61,304 nucleotides of DNA, taken from positions 1-61,304 of the forward strand of contig JAGKWX010000007.1 in assembly GCA_021151585.1 (NCBI GenBank), in the 5' to 3' direction. Within the stretch, counting starts at the first letter, position 1, and each line of letters begins with the position of its first letter. The position numbers were made by a program, and so were the translations under genes. Under the pieces are notes generated by a model, which ran no database searches, was not told the DNA's origin, and saw only the letters and a program-made list of their open reading frames with translations. This document shows, piece after piece, positions 28,985 through 38,186 of this stretch. The DNA is from Alphaproteobacteria bacterium (GTDB taxonomy: Bacteria > Pseudomonadota > Gammaproteobacteria > JAGOUN01).

Positions 28985-29965
28985 ATGGCAAATATCACAT
29001 TAGTCGAAGCTGTCAACCAAGCGTTGATGTATGAAATGGAACACGATAAAAATGTTGTCGTGTTTGGTGAAGATGTCGCAAAAAATGGCGGCGTGTTTCG
29101 CACAACCGCGGGATTATTAGAGAAATTTGGACCCAAGCGCGTACTAGATACCCCCCTGGCCGAATCGATGATCGGCGGCATGGCAATTGGCATGTCAGCC
29201 CAAGGCTTAAAACCTGTCGCTGAATTCCAATTCATGGGCTTCATTTATCCTGCGATTGATCACATTCTGAATCAAGCATCACGCATGCGTAATCGTACAC
29301 GCGGAAGATTAACATGCCCTATCGTATTTCGTGCGCCTTATGGCGGCGGTATTCACGCGCCAGAACATCACTCCGAAAGCACCGAAACAATTTTCGCGCA
29401 TATTCCTGGCTTGCGAGTTGTGATTCCATCATCACCTGCCCGCGCGTACGGATTGTTACTTGCTGCCATTCGCAACCCTGATCCGGTTGTATTTTTGGAG
29501 CCAAAACGTATTTATCGCTGGGTTAAACAAGAAGTACCAGACGATGGCACAGCATTGCCACTCGATAAATGTTTTGTTTTGCGCGAAGGCTCTGACATCA
29601 CCCTCATTACATGGGGCGCGATGATCAAGGAAACATTAGAAGCAGCAGAAAAATTAGCTGAACAAGGTATTAGCGCTGAAATCATTGACGTAGCAACGCT
29701 AAAGCCCATCGATTATGAAACAATTTTACATTCCATAGAAAAAACAGGCCGCTGCGTGATTATTCACGAAGCCGCACGTCATTGCGGTGTTGGCGCTGAA
29801 ATTGCCGCAACGATTGCCGAACACGGTATTTTCTTTTTACGCGCGCCAATCAAACGCGTGACTGGCTATGACACTGTCATGCCTTATTACAAAATGGAAA
29901 AATATTATTTGCCAAGTAGCAATAAAATTATCTCAACCGTACAACAAGTCTTGGAGTTTGCATGA
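28985..29965 (+). CDS. pdhB: 2-oxoacid dehydrogenase E1 component, beta subunit
   Basis: 326 residues, partner of the alpha subunit. Motifs: FGEDVAKNGGVFRTTAGL (thiamine pyrophosphate-binding Glu), PLAESMIGGMAIGMSAQG, FRAPYGGGIHAPEHHSES and the C-terminal transketolase domain (EIIDVATLKPIDYETIL, VIIHEA). The end overlaps the E2 start by 4 nt (ATGA), so the subunits are translated together. A 69-nt gap separates it from the alpha gene. Confidence 0.93.
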   Translation: MANITLVEAVNQALMYEMEHDKNVVVFGEDVAKNGGVFRTTAGLLEKFGPKRVLDTPLAESMIGGMAIGMSAQGLKPVAEFQFMGFIYPAIDHILNQASRMRNRTRGRLTCPIVFRAPYGGGIHAPEHHSESTETIFAHIPGLRVVIPSSPARAYGLLLAAIRNPDPVVFLEPKRIYRWVKQEVPDDGTALPLDKCFVLREGSDITLITWGAMIKETLEAAEKLAEQGISAEIIDVATLKPIDYETILHSIEKTGRCVIIHEAARHCGVGAEIAATIAEHGIFFLRAPIKRVTGYDTVMPYYKMEKYYLPSSNKIISTVQQVLEFA

Positions 29966-31089
29966 AAACATTTCGATTGCCTGATTTAGGTGAAGGTCTA
30001 CCAGAAGCGATTATTCGCGAATGGTATGTACAAGTTGGGGATGAAGTACAAATCGACCAAACCATTGTTGCCATGGAAACTGCCAAAGCACTCGTAGATG
30101 TTCCTTCACCTTTTGCTGGAAAAATTGAAAAATTATTTGGAGATACTGGTGATACCATTAAAACAGGCGAACCACTTATTGGCGTCGAGGGAACCGATGA
30201 CGCCGGCACAGTCGTCGGCAATATCGAATCTTCCGATAAAATTTTGCAAGAAAATGCCGCAGGCATCAACGTACAAAAACAACATGCCAGCTTTAAGGCA
30301 ACACCGGCGGTACGCATGCTTGCTCAACAACTCGGCGTTAGCTTAGAAGAAGTCAATTACTCTGGCGAAATAATAACCGCTGAAGATGTAAAACGTGCAG
30401 CAAATTTATTTCAACAAAATGTTGTGCCGCCACTTAATGTACAATTTACTGATGCAGTAGAATCATTATCACCGACACGACGCGCGATGGTAATGAGCAT
30501 GACGCAATCGCATCAACACATCGTACCCGTCTCTATTTCAGATGATGCCGATATCCACGATTGGCAAGGCAAACAAGATACGACTGTAAGATTATTGCGT
30601 GCAGTACAACAAGGTTGTGAAGCGGTGCCGATCATTAATGCTTACTTTGATGGCCAACAAATGGTCTATCAATTGCATAAACAAATCAATATCGGCATTG
30701 CCGTAGATACCCCGCATGGATTATTTGTTCCAGTATTAAAAGATGTGGCTAACAAATCGAATGAAGCGTTGCGAGCAGATATTAATCGCTTTAAGCAACA
30801 AGCGCGTGATAAAGCCATTCCATCGCAAGATCTCAAAGGCGCAACCATCATGCTTTCTAATTTCGGAACGATTGCAGGTCGCTACGCTAATCCGATTATT
30901 GTTCCACCTATGGTGGCAATTGTCGGCATTGGTAGCGCGCGTGAAACTGTTGTTGCGCATCAAGGTTTACCAGCCGTTCGCCGTATTTTACCGATTTCGA
31001 TTACCGTTGATCATCGACTAGTGACGGGCGGTGAAGCAATTCGATTATTGCACACAATTATGGAAGAATTAGCGAAGCCTGTGCTATAA
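29962..31089 (+). CDS. pdhC: 2-oxoacid dehydrogenase E2 component (dihydrolipoamide acyltransferase)
   Basis: 375 residues with one lipoyl domain (Lys in AMETAKALVDV, residues ~1-80), a peripheral subunit-binding domain (ATPAVRMLAQQLGVSLEEV, ~115-150) and the catalytic domain ending ITVDHRLVTGGEAIRLL with the His of the active site. It forms the core of the complex, passes the acyl group to CoA and binds E3. No E3 (lipoamide dehydrogenase) gene follows, so E3 must be encoded elsewhere. The single lipoyl domain and short length fit branched-chain/Gram-positive-type E2 rather than E. coli AceF. Confidence 0.93.
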   Translation: MKTFRLPDLGEGLPEAIIREWYVQVGDEVQIDQTIVAMETAKALVDVPSPFAGKIEKLFGDTGDTIKTGEPLIGVEGTDDAGTVVGNIESSDKILQENAAGINVQKQHASFKATPAVRMLAQQLGVSLEEVNYSGEIITAEDVKRAANLFQQNVVPPLNVQFTDAVESLSPTRRAMVMSMTQSHQHIVPVSISDDADIHDWQGKQDTTVRLLRAVQQGCEAVPIINAYFDGQQMVYQLHKQINIGIAVDTPHGLFVPVLKDVANKSNEALRADINRFKQQARDKAIPSQDLKGATIMLSNFGTIAGRYANPIIVPPMVAIVGIGSARETVVAHQGLPAVRRILPISITVDHRLVTGGEAIRLLHTIMEELAKPVL

Positions 31090-31223
31090 TCATGATGCTC
31101 AATTAAGAAAAATATAATATGGCCGCCGTCGCACAACATTGTGATATCTTAGATTATGTGGGGTGTTGGCTTGTTTATTGTTAGTGCTTTGATTCAACAT
31201 TTTTTCAAGTAGAGTTTTAAATT

Positions 31224-31760
31224 ATGCTTTGTCCCTGCGGTACTAAAAAAAATTATACAGATTGTTGTGGCCCAATCTTAAGTGGCGAAAAAAACGCCGC
31301 AACACCAGAGGCTTTGATGCGCTCACGCTACACAGCCTTTACAGAAAAAAATGCCGATTATTTATTCGACAGCATGACGCCTGAGTTACAAGAAAATAAT
31401 GATCACCAAGATTTGCAAGATTTTGTTGAAGAAGTAAATTCTTGGATCAAGCTTGAAATCATTGATGCACCGCCAGTATCATCTTACGCGACAGAAGGCA
31501 ACGTTGAATTCGCCGCATATTTTATGTATGACGGTAAACAACAACGCATCCACGAAAACAGTCACTTCATTCAACATGAGGGAAAATGGCTCTACGCCGG
31601 GCATATTCATCAATGCAGCTCGCACAGTCATCATCACCATGATCACGAGCATGACCATCATCACACTCACGAGCCTTATGTTGCTGAAACAAAAATCGGC
31701 AGAAACGATGCTTGCCCCTGTGGTAGTGGTAAAAAATATAAAAAATGTTGTATGGAATAA
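31224..31760 (+). CDS. YchJ-like protein with N- and C-terminal SEC-C zinc motifs and a His-rich linker
   Basis: 178 residues. The N-terminal SEC-C motif (CPCGTKKNYTDCC) and the body (EALMRSRYTAFTEKNADYL) match the UPF0225/YchJ family. A second SEC-C motif closes the protein (CPCGSGKKYKKCC). Between them (residues ~133-154) lies a stretch with about a dozen His and several Asp/Glu, likely to bind metal; the usual YchJ lacks such a linker. SEC-C motifs bind zinc and in SecA contact SecB and ribosomes. The function of YchJ proteins is not established. Two genes for secreted proteins follow. Confidence 0.85.
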   Translation: MLCPCGTKKNYTDCCGPILSGEKNAATPEALMRSRYTAFTEKNADYLFDSMTPELQENNDHQDLQDFVEEVNSWIKLEIIDAPPVSSYATEGNVEFAAYFMYDGKQQRIHENSHFIQHEGKWLYAGHIHQCSSHSHHHHDHEHDHHHTHEPYVAETKIGRNDACPCGSGKKYKKCCME

Positions 31761-31792
31761 AGCGCCTTGAAGATTTTCTAGGGAGAGAAAGT

Positions 31793-32506
31793 ATGAACAA
31801 GCTTGTATGCTTAATGAGCCTATTCGCCGTTCAACATGTGACAACTGCAACCTGTATAGCCTCTATCGCACCAGACGGCAATGGCAGCGCATTTGTTTGG
31901 ACAATGAGTATTAAAAACAGCACGCCACACACCTTACAAATATCAGGCAACGACTGCGCAGCCGGGTTAAGTAGTATCGCCGCTGGCGCTACAAACACCT
32001 ACACCGGGACTATTTGTTATAATAATGGAGGCAGCATCAGCACAACATCATGCATGGCAACGGATACGGCAACCGGACAATCCGTTAAGCTGATGGCAAC
32101 ATACAACAGTTGTAGCGACATTGTTCCGCAAGCAACAACAGATCAAACTCCTTCATCGCTATATCCGTTTACTTGTGCACAGTCATACACACCGGGCGAT
32201 CAATACACAAACTCCTCATGCGGAAGCCATATATGGACCAGCGCACAAACGACATTCTATGACGTTTACTATTTTCCTACTTACTCACTAACCTGGAATA
32301 ATATTGTCGCCAATCTTGCCAAAGGGCAAACCATGGCAACTAAGCTGGCCAACTCTCTTAAAAATGCGCTGCAGTATCATGAATCCACTGCGACTTATTC
32401 ACAAGATTCACAACAACTTAAAATCACCCTGACCAAAGGATCGGCCGACAACCCTTATGCAAATAAAACACCGTCACAATGTAACGACATGCAGACGACA
32501 TCTTAG
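31793..32506 (+). CDS. Secreted protein of unknown function (signal peptide, several Cys)
   Basis: 237 residues from the ATG at 31793, which has GGGAGAG 5-6 nt before it; a longer frame from 31745 overlaps ychJ and hides the signal peptide. The N-terminus is a signal peptide (MNKLVCLMSLFAVQHVTTA). The mature part is Thr/Ser/Asn-rich with about ten Cys, beta-rich in the first half, and helical near residues 170-200 (NIVANLAKGQTMATKLANSL). I recognise no domain. It is probably periplasmic or exported and disulfide-bonded. A homopolymeric, non-enzymatic composition suggests a surface or secreted structural/adhesive role, but that is a guess. Confidence 0.75.
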   Translation: MNKLVCLMSLFAVQHVTTATCIASIAPDGNGSAFVWTMSIKNSTPHTLQISGNDCAAGLSSIAAGATNTYTGTICYNNGGSISTTSCMATDTATGQSVKLMATYNSCSDIVPQATTDQTPSSLYPFTCAQSYTPGDQYTNSSCGSHIWTSAQTTFYDVYYFPTYSLTWNNIVANLAKGQTMATKLANSLKNALQYHESTATYSQDSQQLKITLTKGSADNPYANKTPSQCNDMQTTS

Positions 32507-32609
32507 AGCTTTTTTCGGGTGTTATTTAAAAAGTTTACTTTAAATTATTTTTCAGATAATCTGGCTCTATCAATTATCTATAAACATTTTAAAAAAATAG
32601 GCATCTTAA

Positions 32610-32801
32610 ATGTTAAATAAAAAGCCATATTTCACCAATATTATGATATTTTTATCCTCAATTTCTCTATTGCTACTACTTTCTTTCAGCACAAAAGTGG
32701 AAGCAAAGGTGGATACCCCCCCCTGTTGTAACTCAACTTACTCAAATGTACCTTGCCAATGTTATAACGTGGCCAGTTGTCCTGAATCACCAACCTGTTA
32801 A
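32610..32801 (+). CDS. Small secreted six-cysteine protein (63 aa)
   Basis: The first ~32 residues form a classical signal peptide: Lys-rich start, hydrophobic core FLSSISLLLLLSF, likely cleavage after STKVEA. The remaining ~31 residues contain six Cys (PPCC, PCQC, ASCP, PTC), enough for three disulfides. No family recognised. Gene-like features are the clean signal peptide and its position after another secreted-protein gene on the same strand. The ribosome site is weak. A run of seven C at about 32717-32723, just before the Cys-rich part, could make the frame prone to slippage. Confidence 0.6.
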   Translation: MLNKKPYFTNIMIFLSSISLLLLLSFSTKVEAKVDTPPCCNSTYSNVPCQCYNVASCPESPTC

Positions 32802-32820
32802 AAAATAGTCGTTGATTTTT

Positions 32821-34269
32821 CTATCCTAAATAACGAACATTCAACTCTTTCGCTGCACGCACATCGTCTAATCGTTTTACAGACATGGTGTGCGGCGCAA
32901 ATTTCAGCAAGTGCGGTTGCGTTTCGGCCTCATGACGAATCGCAATCATAGCATCAACAAATTTATCTAGCGTTTGTTTACTTTCTGTTTCCGTTGGCTC
33001 AATCAATAAACATTCTGGCACCAATAAGGGGAAATACATGGTCGGCGCATGAAAGCCATAGTCTAATAAACGTTTTGCAAAATCAAGCGCCGTTACGCCA
33101 CAGCTTTTTGCCTCATTCTTTAAAGTAATAATAAATTCATGCGTTGCGCGTCGTCTTGTAAACGCGCATTCAAAACCAGCGTCACGTAATTTTGCCATTA
33201 AATAATTTGCATTCAACGTGGCATGTTCACCAACGCGAATTAAACCATCACGACCCAACATACGAATATAAATGTAGGCACGCAACAAAATACCAGCATT
33301 ACCTAAAAATGCTGACAATCGACCAATACTCTGTGGCGCATGTTTTTTATTAACTAGCAGATAACGATTATCTTGTTTATGGATATACGGAATAGGCAAA
33401 AATGGTTTTAATTTATCATTACATGCAACAGGGCCTGCACCCGGACCGCCACCACCATGGGGCGTTGCAAACGTTTTATGTAAGTTCATATGCATAACAT
33501 CAAAACCCATATCACCAGGGCGCACTTTGCCTAAAATTGCATTGAGATTTGCACCATCGTAATACAACAAACCACCGGCCTCATGAACAATCTTCGCGAT
33601 GTTTGTAATTTGTCGTTCAAATACTCCCAACGTCGATGGATTCGTCAACATGATACCTGCTGTTTGTGGACCAACAGCTTGTTGTAATGCTTCTAAATCG
33701 ACATCACCATCACTATTCGTTGGAATTTCTTTGACGGTAAATCCGCACTGAGCTGCTGTTGCAGGATTAGTCCCATGCGCTGCATCAGGCACTAGCATCT
33801 CAGTACGTTGATGGTCGTGACGCGCACGGTGATAAGCTGCGATCATAGAGACGCCTGCAAATTCACCCTGCGCACCAGCCATGGGAGATAAAGAGACGCC
33901 AGTCATGCCAGTAATATCAGCGAGCATATTTTGCAATTCAAACATAGATTGCAAAAATCCTTGTGTATGCGTTTCTGGCGCCAACGGATGCGCTCGTAAA
34001 AACTCTGGCAGCATCGCTAATTTATGCACACCACGCGGATTATATTTCATCGTGCATGAACCAAGCGGATAGAAATGCGAATCAATAGCAAAATTTCGTT
34101 TAGATAAATTCGTAAAGTGCCTAACCGCTTCTAATTCAGACACTTCAGGCAAAAATGCTGGTTCAGCGCGCAAATATTGTTTCGGAATATCGCAAAAGTC
34201 ACTATCTAAAACAGGGCATTGCGCATGGGCATTGCGGCCTTTGACAGAGTGTTCGTAAATTAATTGCAT
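32821..34269 (-). CDS. gcvPB: Glycine dehydrogenase (decarboxylating) subunit 2 (P-protein beta)
   Basis: 482 residues. This half of the split P-protein carries the PLP site: the Lys is in MHMNLHKTFATPHGGGGPG. Other motifs are FYPLGSCTMKYNPR and VPDAAHGTNPATA. With subunit 1 it decarboxylates glycine and loads the aminomethyl group on the lipoyl arm of GcvH. Last gene of the T-H-PA-PB operon; it starts 2 nt after the gcvPA stop. The two-subunit P-protein is found in Legionellales and Gram-positives, whereas enterics have a fused one. Confidence 0.95.
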   Translation of the reverse strand: MQLIYEHSVKGRNAHAQCPVLDSDFCDIPKQYLRAEPAFLPEVSELEAVRHFTNLSKRNFAIDSHFYPLGSCTMKYNPRGVHKLAMLPEFLRAHPLAPETHTQGFLQSMFELQNMLADITGMTGVSLSPMAGAQGEFAGVSMIAAYHRARHDHQRTEMLVPDAAHGTNPATAAQCGFTVKEIPTNSDGDVDLEALQQAVGPQTAGIMLTNPSTLGVFERQITNIAKIVHEAGGLLYYDGANLNAILGKVRPGDMGFDVMHMNLHKTFATPHGGGGPGAGPVACNDKLKPFLPIPYIHKQDNRYLLVNKKHAPQSIGRLSAFLGNAGILLRAYIYIRMLGRDGLIRVGEHATLNANYLMAKLRDAGFECAFTRRRATHEFIITLKNEAKSCGVTALDFAKRLLDYGFHAPTMYFPLLVPECLLIEPTETESKQTLDKFVDAMIAIRHEAETQPHLLKFAPHTMSVKRLDDVRAAKELNVRYLG

Positions 34270-34271
34270 GA

Positions 34272-35618
34272 TTATTTCAGCCTTTCATTATAATTTTTTA
34301 AATCATCAACAGTCTTTGTTTCAGTTACACATACCAAAACACAATCTGTCAGATCAGCGTGATCAGGATAATAATCTTCTAAACATAAACCGATCAAAAC
34401 ACCTTGTTCAGCACAACGCGCCATCACTTGTTTTGCATGCGGAATACGAATCACATTCTCATGAAAATAAGAAGAAGTAAATACAGAGAAAATATTGTCT
34501 TGCTTTAATAAAGCTAATAATGTTTTTAGATTTTGATGACTTTTCAACGCCGTTGCATGAATGCCTTTCGCGCCCATTAAACTCATATAAATTGTTGCCG
34601 CAGTAACCAACAAACCTTGATTAGTACAAATATTCGATGTCGCCTTTGAGCGACGAATATGTTGCTCACGCGCTTGCAATGTCAATACAAATCCGCGCTT
34701 GCCCTCTTGATCAATGGTTTGACCAACGATCCTACCAGGCATTTGTCGGACGAGCTGTTGTTTACAACACATAAAACCTGCGTAGGGACCGCCGGATGCG
34801 AGCGGCATACCAAACGGTTGCAATTCACCACAAACTATATCAGCGCCCGTTTGCCCCCAATCACCCGGCGCCTTTAATAAACCCAACGCCATTGGATTAA
34901 CAACCGCAATCACTAACGCATTTTTCGCATGCGCCCAATCGGTTAAGACATCGATATCCTCCAAATTACCAAAAAAATTCGGAAATGGAATCACTAAAGC
35001 ATCAAATGCTGTACTCGCATTGGCTTCTAATGCATCTTGATCAATCAACCCTGTCGTAATATCAAACTCACATTCACTCAGCACAATATCTTGTTGTCGC
35101 ACAATAGATTGAACCGCATCGCGGTAATGTGGATGCACGGTTTTTGGCATTACAATACGTTTCACCGCTTTTTTTTGTGAACGCACCGCCATCAAAACCG
35201 CTTCGGCCAACGCCGTCGCGCCATCGTACATCGATGCATTGGAAACATCCATGTTTGTGAGCGCCGTCATCATAGATTGAAATTCATAAATCAATTGTAA
35301 GCTGCCTTGACTCGCTTCCGCTTGATACGGCGTATATGCCGTCATAAATTCGCCACGACTCACTAAATCCCACACTGCCGCTGGAATATGATGCTCATAA
35401 GCGCCAGCACCAATAAAATTTTTTGTTTTTGGATGTTGATTGGCAAGCGCTTCTACATGTTGCGCCGTACTTAATTCATTCATACCTTCTGGAAGGTTAT
35501 CTAAATGCGCCTCAGGAATATGCTGAGGGATTTCATCAAATAATTGTGCAATATCAGCAATATTTATCGCCTTCAACATGTCTGCAACATCATTTTTTGT
35601 ATGTGGAATAAATGGCAT
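34272..35618 (-). CDS. gcvPA: Glycine dehydrogenase (decarboxylating) subunit 1 (P-protein alpha)
   Basis: 448 residues from the ATG at 35618, where the protein starts MPFIPHTKNDVADMLKAI exactly as family members do. An upstream in-frame extension to 35669 adds 17 unlike residues and is not supported. Motifs include FIGAGAYEHHIPAAVWDL, YTPYQAEASQGSLQLIYEFQ (two stretches) and TSNICTNQGLL. It lacks the PLP Lys, which is in subunit 2, but is needed for the active heterotetramer. It lies between gcvH and gcvPB. Confidence 0.94.
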   Translation of the reverse strand: MPFIPHTKNDVADMLKAINIADIAQLFDEIPQHIPEAHLDNLPEGMNELSTAQHVEALANQHPKTKNFIGAGAYEHHIPAAVWDLVSRGEFMTAYTPYQAEASQGSLQLIYEFQSMMTALTNMDVSNASMYDGATALAEAVLMAVRSQKKAVKRIVMPKTVHPHYRDAVQSIVRQQDIVLSECEFDITTGLIDQDALEANASTAFDALVIPFPNFFGNLEDIDVLTDWAHAKNALVIAVVNPMALGLLKAPGDWGQTGADIVCGELQPFGMPLASGGPYAGFMCCKQQLVRQMPGRIVGQTIDQEGKRGFVLTLQAREQHIRRSKATSNICTNQGLLVTAATIYMSLMGAKGIHATALKSHQNLKTLLALLKQDNIFSVFTSSYFHENVIRIPHAKQVMARCAEQGVLIGLCLEDYYPDHADLTDCVLVCVTETKTVDDLKNYNERLK

Positions 35619-35672
35619 GGCTTTTCTCTTATCCTCAGGACAGGCACAAGGCGCAGCCCTTACATTCACAGG

Positions 35673-36065
35673 TTAATGCGCTTCCTCAGCAACTTGTTTT
35701 TGATATTCTTCAGCCGTCATTAAGGCTTCAACTTGCTCTGGTTTATCAATCTGAATTTTAAATAACCAACCATTACCATAAGGGTCATCATTAACCAAAT
35801 TAGGCTCATCAGCCAAGGCTTCATTAATTTCAATAATTTCACCACCTACAGGGCAATAAACATCAGATGCCGCCTTAACAGATTCAACAACCGCGCAATC
35901 TTCATCCTGATCAATTACATCACCGACATCAGGTAATTCAACATAGACCAATTCACCCAATAAAGTCTGCGCATAATCAGTAATGCCTACAATGGCAAAA
36001 TCATCTTCAATACGCACCCATTCATGGCTCGGGGTAAAACGTAATTCTTCAGGCACTGTACTCAT
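35673..36065 (-). CDS. gcvH: Glycine cleavage system H protein
   Basis: 130 residues. It starts like other H proteins (RFTPSHEWVRIEDDFAIVGI). The lipoylated residue is Lys64 in VESVKAASDVYCPVGG. The lipoyl arm shuttles the aminomethyl group from P to T protein and is reoxidised by lipoamide dehydrogenase, which is not encoded here. It is placed between gcvT and gcvPA on the same strand, in a tight operon. Confidence 0.96.
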   Translation of the reverse strand: MSTVPEELRFTPSHEWVRIEDDFAIVGITDYAQTLLGELVYVELPDVGDVIDQDEDCAVVESVKAASDVYCPVGGEIIEINEALADEPNLVNDDPYGNGWLFKIQIDKPEQVEALMTAEEYQKQVAEEAH

Positions 36066-36126
36066 TTTCTATCCTCTTCATCTTAAAATATGAACAGGGG
36101 CGAATGAAACTCACCCCAACAATTTT

Positions 36127-37191
36127 TTATATTTTTTTAACAATTGACTTGCCATTACGCACAAAATTGGGCTTCACTACATCAACCGCTTTTAATGTAC
36201 CACGAATATCAACTTTCGCAGACATCAAAGGCAACGGAATACGGGCTAAGGCAATACCTTTCTCCAAAGTCGGTGAAAAACCGCCGCTAGTAATAACGCC
36301 TTCACGACCATCTTCCAAGACAACTTTTTGCCCAGATCGTAACACGCCTCTGTCTTGTAATATCAACCCAACCAACGCCGCATTGGCGCCCAGCGATTTT
36401 TCGGATTCTAACGCTTTTTTACCAATAAAGTCTCGTTGTTCATCAAAAACAATAGTCCATGCTAAATTCGATGTTAACGGCGACGTCGTTTCATCCATAT
36501 CATTGCCGTATAAATTTAAACCAGCTTCTAAACGCAGCGTATCGCGCGCACCCAGACCACAGGGTTGCACACCAATCTCAATAAATTTTTTCCATAATGC
36601 AACACCCTCTGCTACCGATGCAATGATTTCAACACCTTGTTCGCCGGTATAACCGGTTCGCGCAACAAAATAATCATCAACCACCGCACAATGAAATGGT
36701 TGTAAGGTGTTAACGATTTCAACTACAGCAGAAACCAACGTTAAGGCTTGTGGCCCTTGTATTGCAATGATACATTTCTCAACCATCTCTACAACAGACA
36801 CCTCAAATTCTTGTGCCCATGTTTCAAACCACGCCAAATCTTTATCATGCGTTGCAGAATTAACCACTAAACGAAAATAATGATCATCAATTTTATAGGC
36901 AATCAAATCATCAATCACGCCACCATGATCACGCAGCATACAACTATACATCGCCTGACCCGGCACTATTTTTGCAACATCGTTGGCTAAAATTTTTCGT
37001 AGATAAGGAATCACGTGTTCGCCGCGTAAATCAACGACCGTCATATGCGATACATCAAACATGCCCACATTGTTACGCACAGCATGATGCTCATCAATTT
37101 GTGAGCCGTAATTTAAAGGCAAGTCCCAACCATGAAAATCAACGACTTTGCCACCTAGTGCAATATGTTGATCGTAAAGAGCTGTGCGCAT
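36127..37191 (-). CDS. gcvT: Aminomethyltransferase (glycine cleavage T protein)
   Basis: 354 residues. It transfers the methylene group from GcvH-bound aminomethyl to tetrahydrofolate and releases ammonia. Characteristic parts are VDFHGWDLPLNYGS, FDVSHMTVVDLRG, ARTGYTGEQGVEI and the LGARDTLRLEAGLNLYGNDM region. First gene of the operon gcvT-gcvH-gcvPA-gcvPB. I saw no glycine-riboswitch-like tandem structure in the ~120-nt leader. Confidence 0.95.
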   Translation of the reverse strand: MRTALYDQHIALGGKVVDFHGWDLPLNYGSQIDEHHAVRNNVGMFDVSHMTVVDLRGEHVIPYLRKILANDVAKIVPGQAMYSCMLRDHGGVIDDLIAYKIDDHYFRLVVNSATHDKDLAWFETWAQEFEVSVVEMVEKCIIAIQGPQALTLVSAVVEIVNTLQPFHCAVVDDYFVARTGYTGEQGVEIIASVAEGVALWKKFIEIGVQPCGLGARDTLRLEAGLNLYGNDMDETTSPLTSNLAWTIVFDEQRDFIGKKALESEKSLGANAALVGLILQDRGVLRSGQKVVLEDGREGVITSGGFSPTLEKGIALARIPLPLMSAKVDIRGTLKAVDVVKPNFVRNGKSIVKKI

Positions 37192-37312
37192 GAAATATCT
37201 CTTGCGAAAAGGATCATTCTACCGAAGTTATGACTTAGTTGCTACGACAAAAAAACAATAACTAACGGTGTAATCATTGATTAACACGAGAATGACTCAA
37301 ATTGATTTACTT

Positions 37313-37738
37313 CTAAGATTTTGGCCTCATGCCCAAATACGCAAAATAATCACCGTAACGCGCAACACAAACATAGGGGGTATTAGCTCGCATGTTTTTA
37401 GCATGTCCGGGCGAATGCGCCCACATATCTACGACTTTTTTATAATCAGAAGTCATGGCGATATTTTCATTCACTTCTGACCAAGGTTTGTAAGGTAATG
37501 TATGGTTTTGATATCGCTGGTTAAAACCATCATGACTAAAATGACTGGCAATTTCTTTAGCACGAATAGCCGCAAAACGACAGGTTTCATCGCTGGTTTG
37601 CACAGGTTTTAAACCAAAAGAAGCCCGATATGCATTAATCTGTTGCATAATATACGCTGTCTCTGAAGCATTTATTGATGTCGATGCCCATGCAAACGTT
37701 GTAACAAATGCTAGTAAACAAACAAGACCGTATTTCAT
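37313..37738 (-). CDS. Secreted CAP (SCP/PR1-like) domain protein
   Basis: 141 residues with a signal peptide (MKYGLVCLLAFVTTFAWA). The CAP domain shows the His/Glu cavity residues: IASHFSHDGF, NENIAM and MWAHSPGHAKNM. Bacterial CAP proteins are exported; most have no proven biochemical activity, although lipid binding and proteolysis have been proposed for family members. It is on the same strand as the cold-shock gene upstream. It is near the minimal size for the family, with no extra domains. Confidence 0.88.
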   Translation of the reverse strand: MKYGLVCLLAFVTTFAWASTSINASETAYIMQQINAYRASFGLKPVQTSDETCRFAAIRAKEIASHFSHDGFNQRYQNHTLPYKPWSEVNENIAMTSDYKKVVDMWAHSPGHAKNMRANTPYVCVARYGDYFAYLGMRPKS

Positions 37739-37868
37739 CGTCGACTCCGCGTTCAGTCTAAAAAACTAAAACAAATAAACAATAACACTAGACTCCGCAG
37801 TAAACATATCAGCCAACCATCGCACTGCGTTGAATCTGGGATAATCTGATGAGTGTGGGTAAGTTTTA

Positions 37869-38126
37869 TTAAGCCGGCACGGCTTGTAAGCTTGCTTGAT
37901 GCCTTTCACTCATATCAACCGTTGCTAATGCTACCACCTGGCTAGCAGCAGGACCTTTAGGGCCCTCACTATACAAATAGCTGACCCGCTGCCCTGGTTC
38001 TAAACGACGGTAACCTTCCATGTGAATATCTGAATAATGTACAAACAGGTCTTGACTACCCTCATCCGGGGTAATAAAACCAAAGCCTTTGACATTATTA
38101 AACCATTTAACGGTCCCTACTTGCAT
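37869..38126 (-). CDS. Cold-shock-domain protein (CspA family)
   Basis: 85 residues from the ATG at 38126, which has GGAGG 6 nt before it; a start at 38138 would place the ribosome site inside the gene. RNP1 (VKGFGFI) and RNP2 (DLFVHYSDI) RNA-binding motifs are present on the OB fold. The C-terminal tail of ~18 residues goes beyond the usual 70-residue Csp length. It is an RNA/ssDNA-binding chaperone. The number of csp paralogues in the genome, and whether this one is cold-induced, is not visible. Confidence 0.93.
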   Translation of the reverse strand: MQVGTVKWFNNVKGFGFITPDEGSQDLFVHYSDIHMEGYRRLEPGQRVSYLYSEGPKGPAASQVVALATVDMSERHQASLQAVPA

Positions 38127-38186
38127 AACAACCTCCATATTAACATGTATCTACTGACCTCATCCTAAAATAAGTTTTTTTCATAT

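Noticed and set aside
31090..31223. Possible small RNA or tRNA after the pdh operon
   Set aside because: No cloverleaf, no TTCGA-type T-loop and no terminator-like structure could be found.
37192..37312. Glycine riboswitch upstream of gcvT
   Set aside because: The leader is short and lacks the tandem aptamer core and conserved G-rich junctions; nothing supports it by eye.
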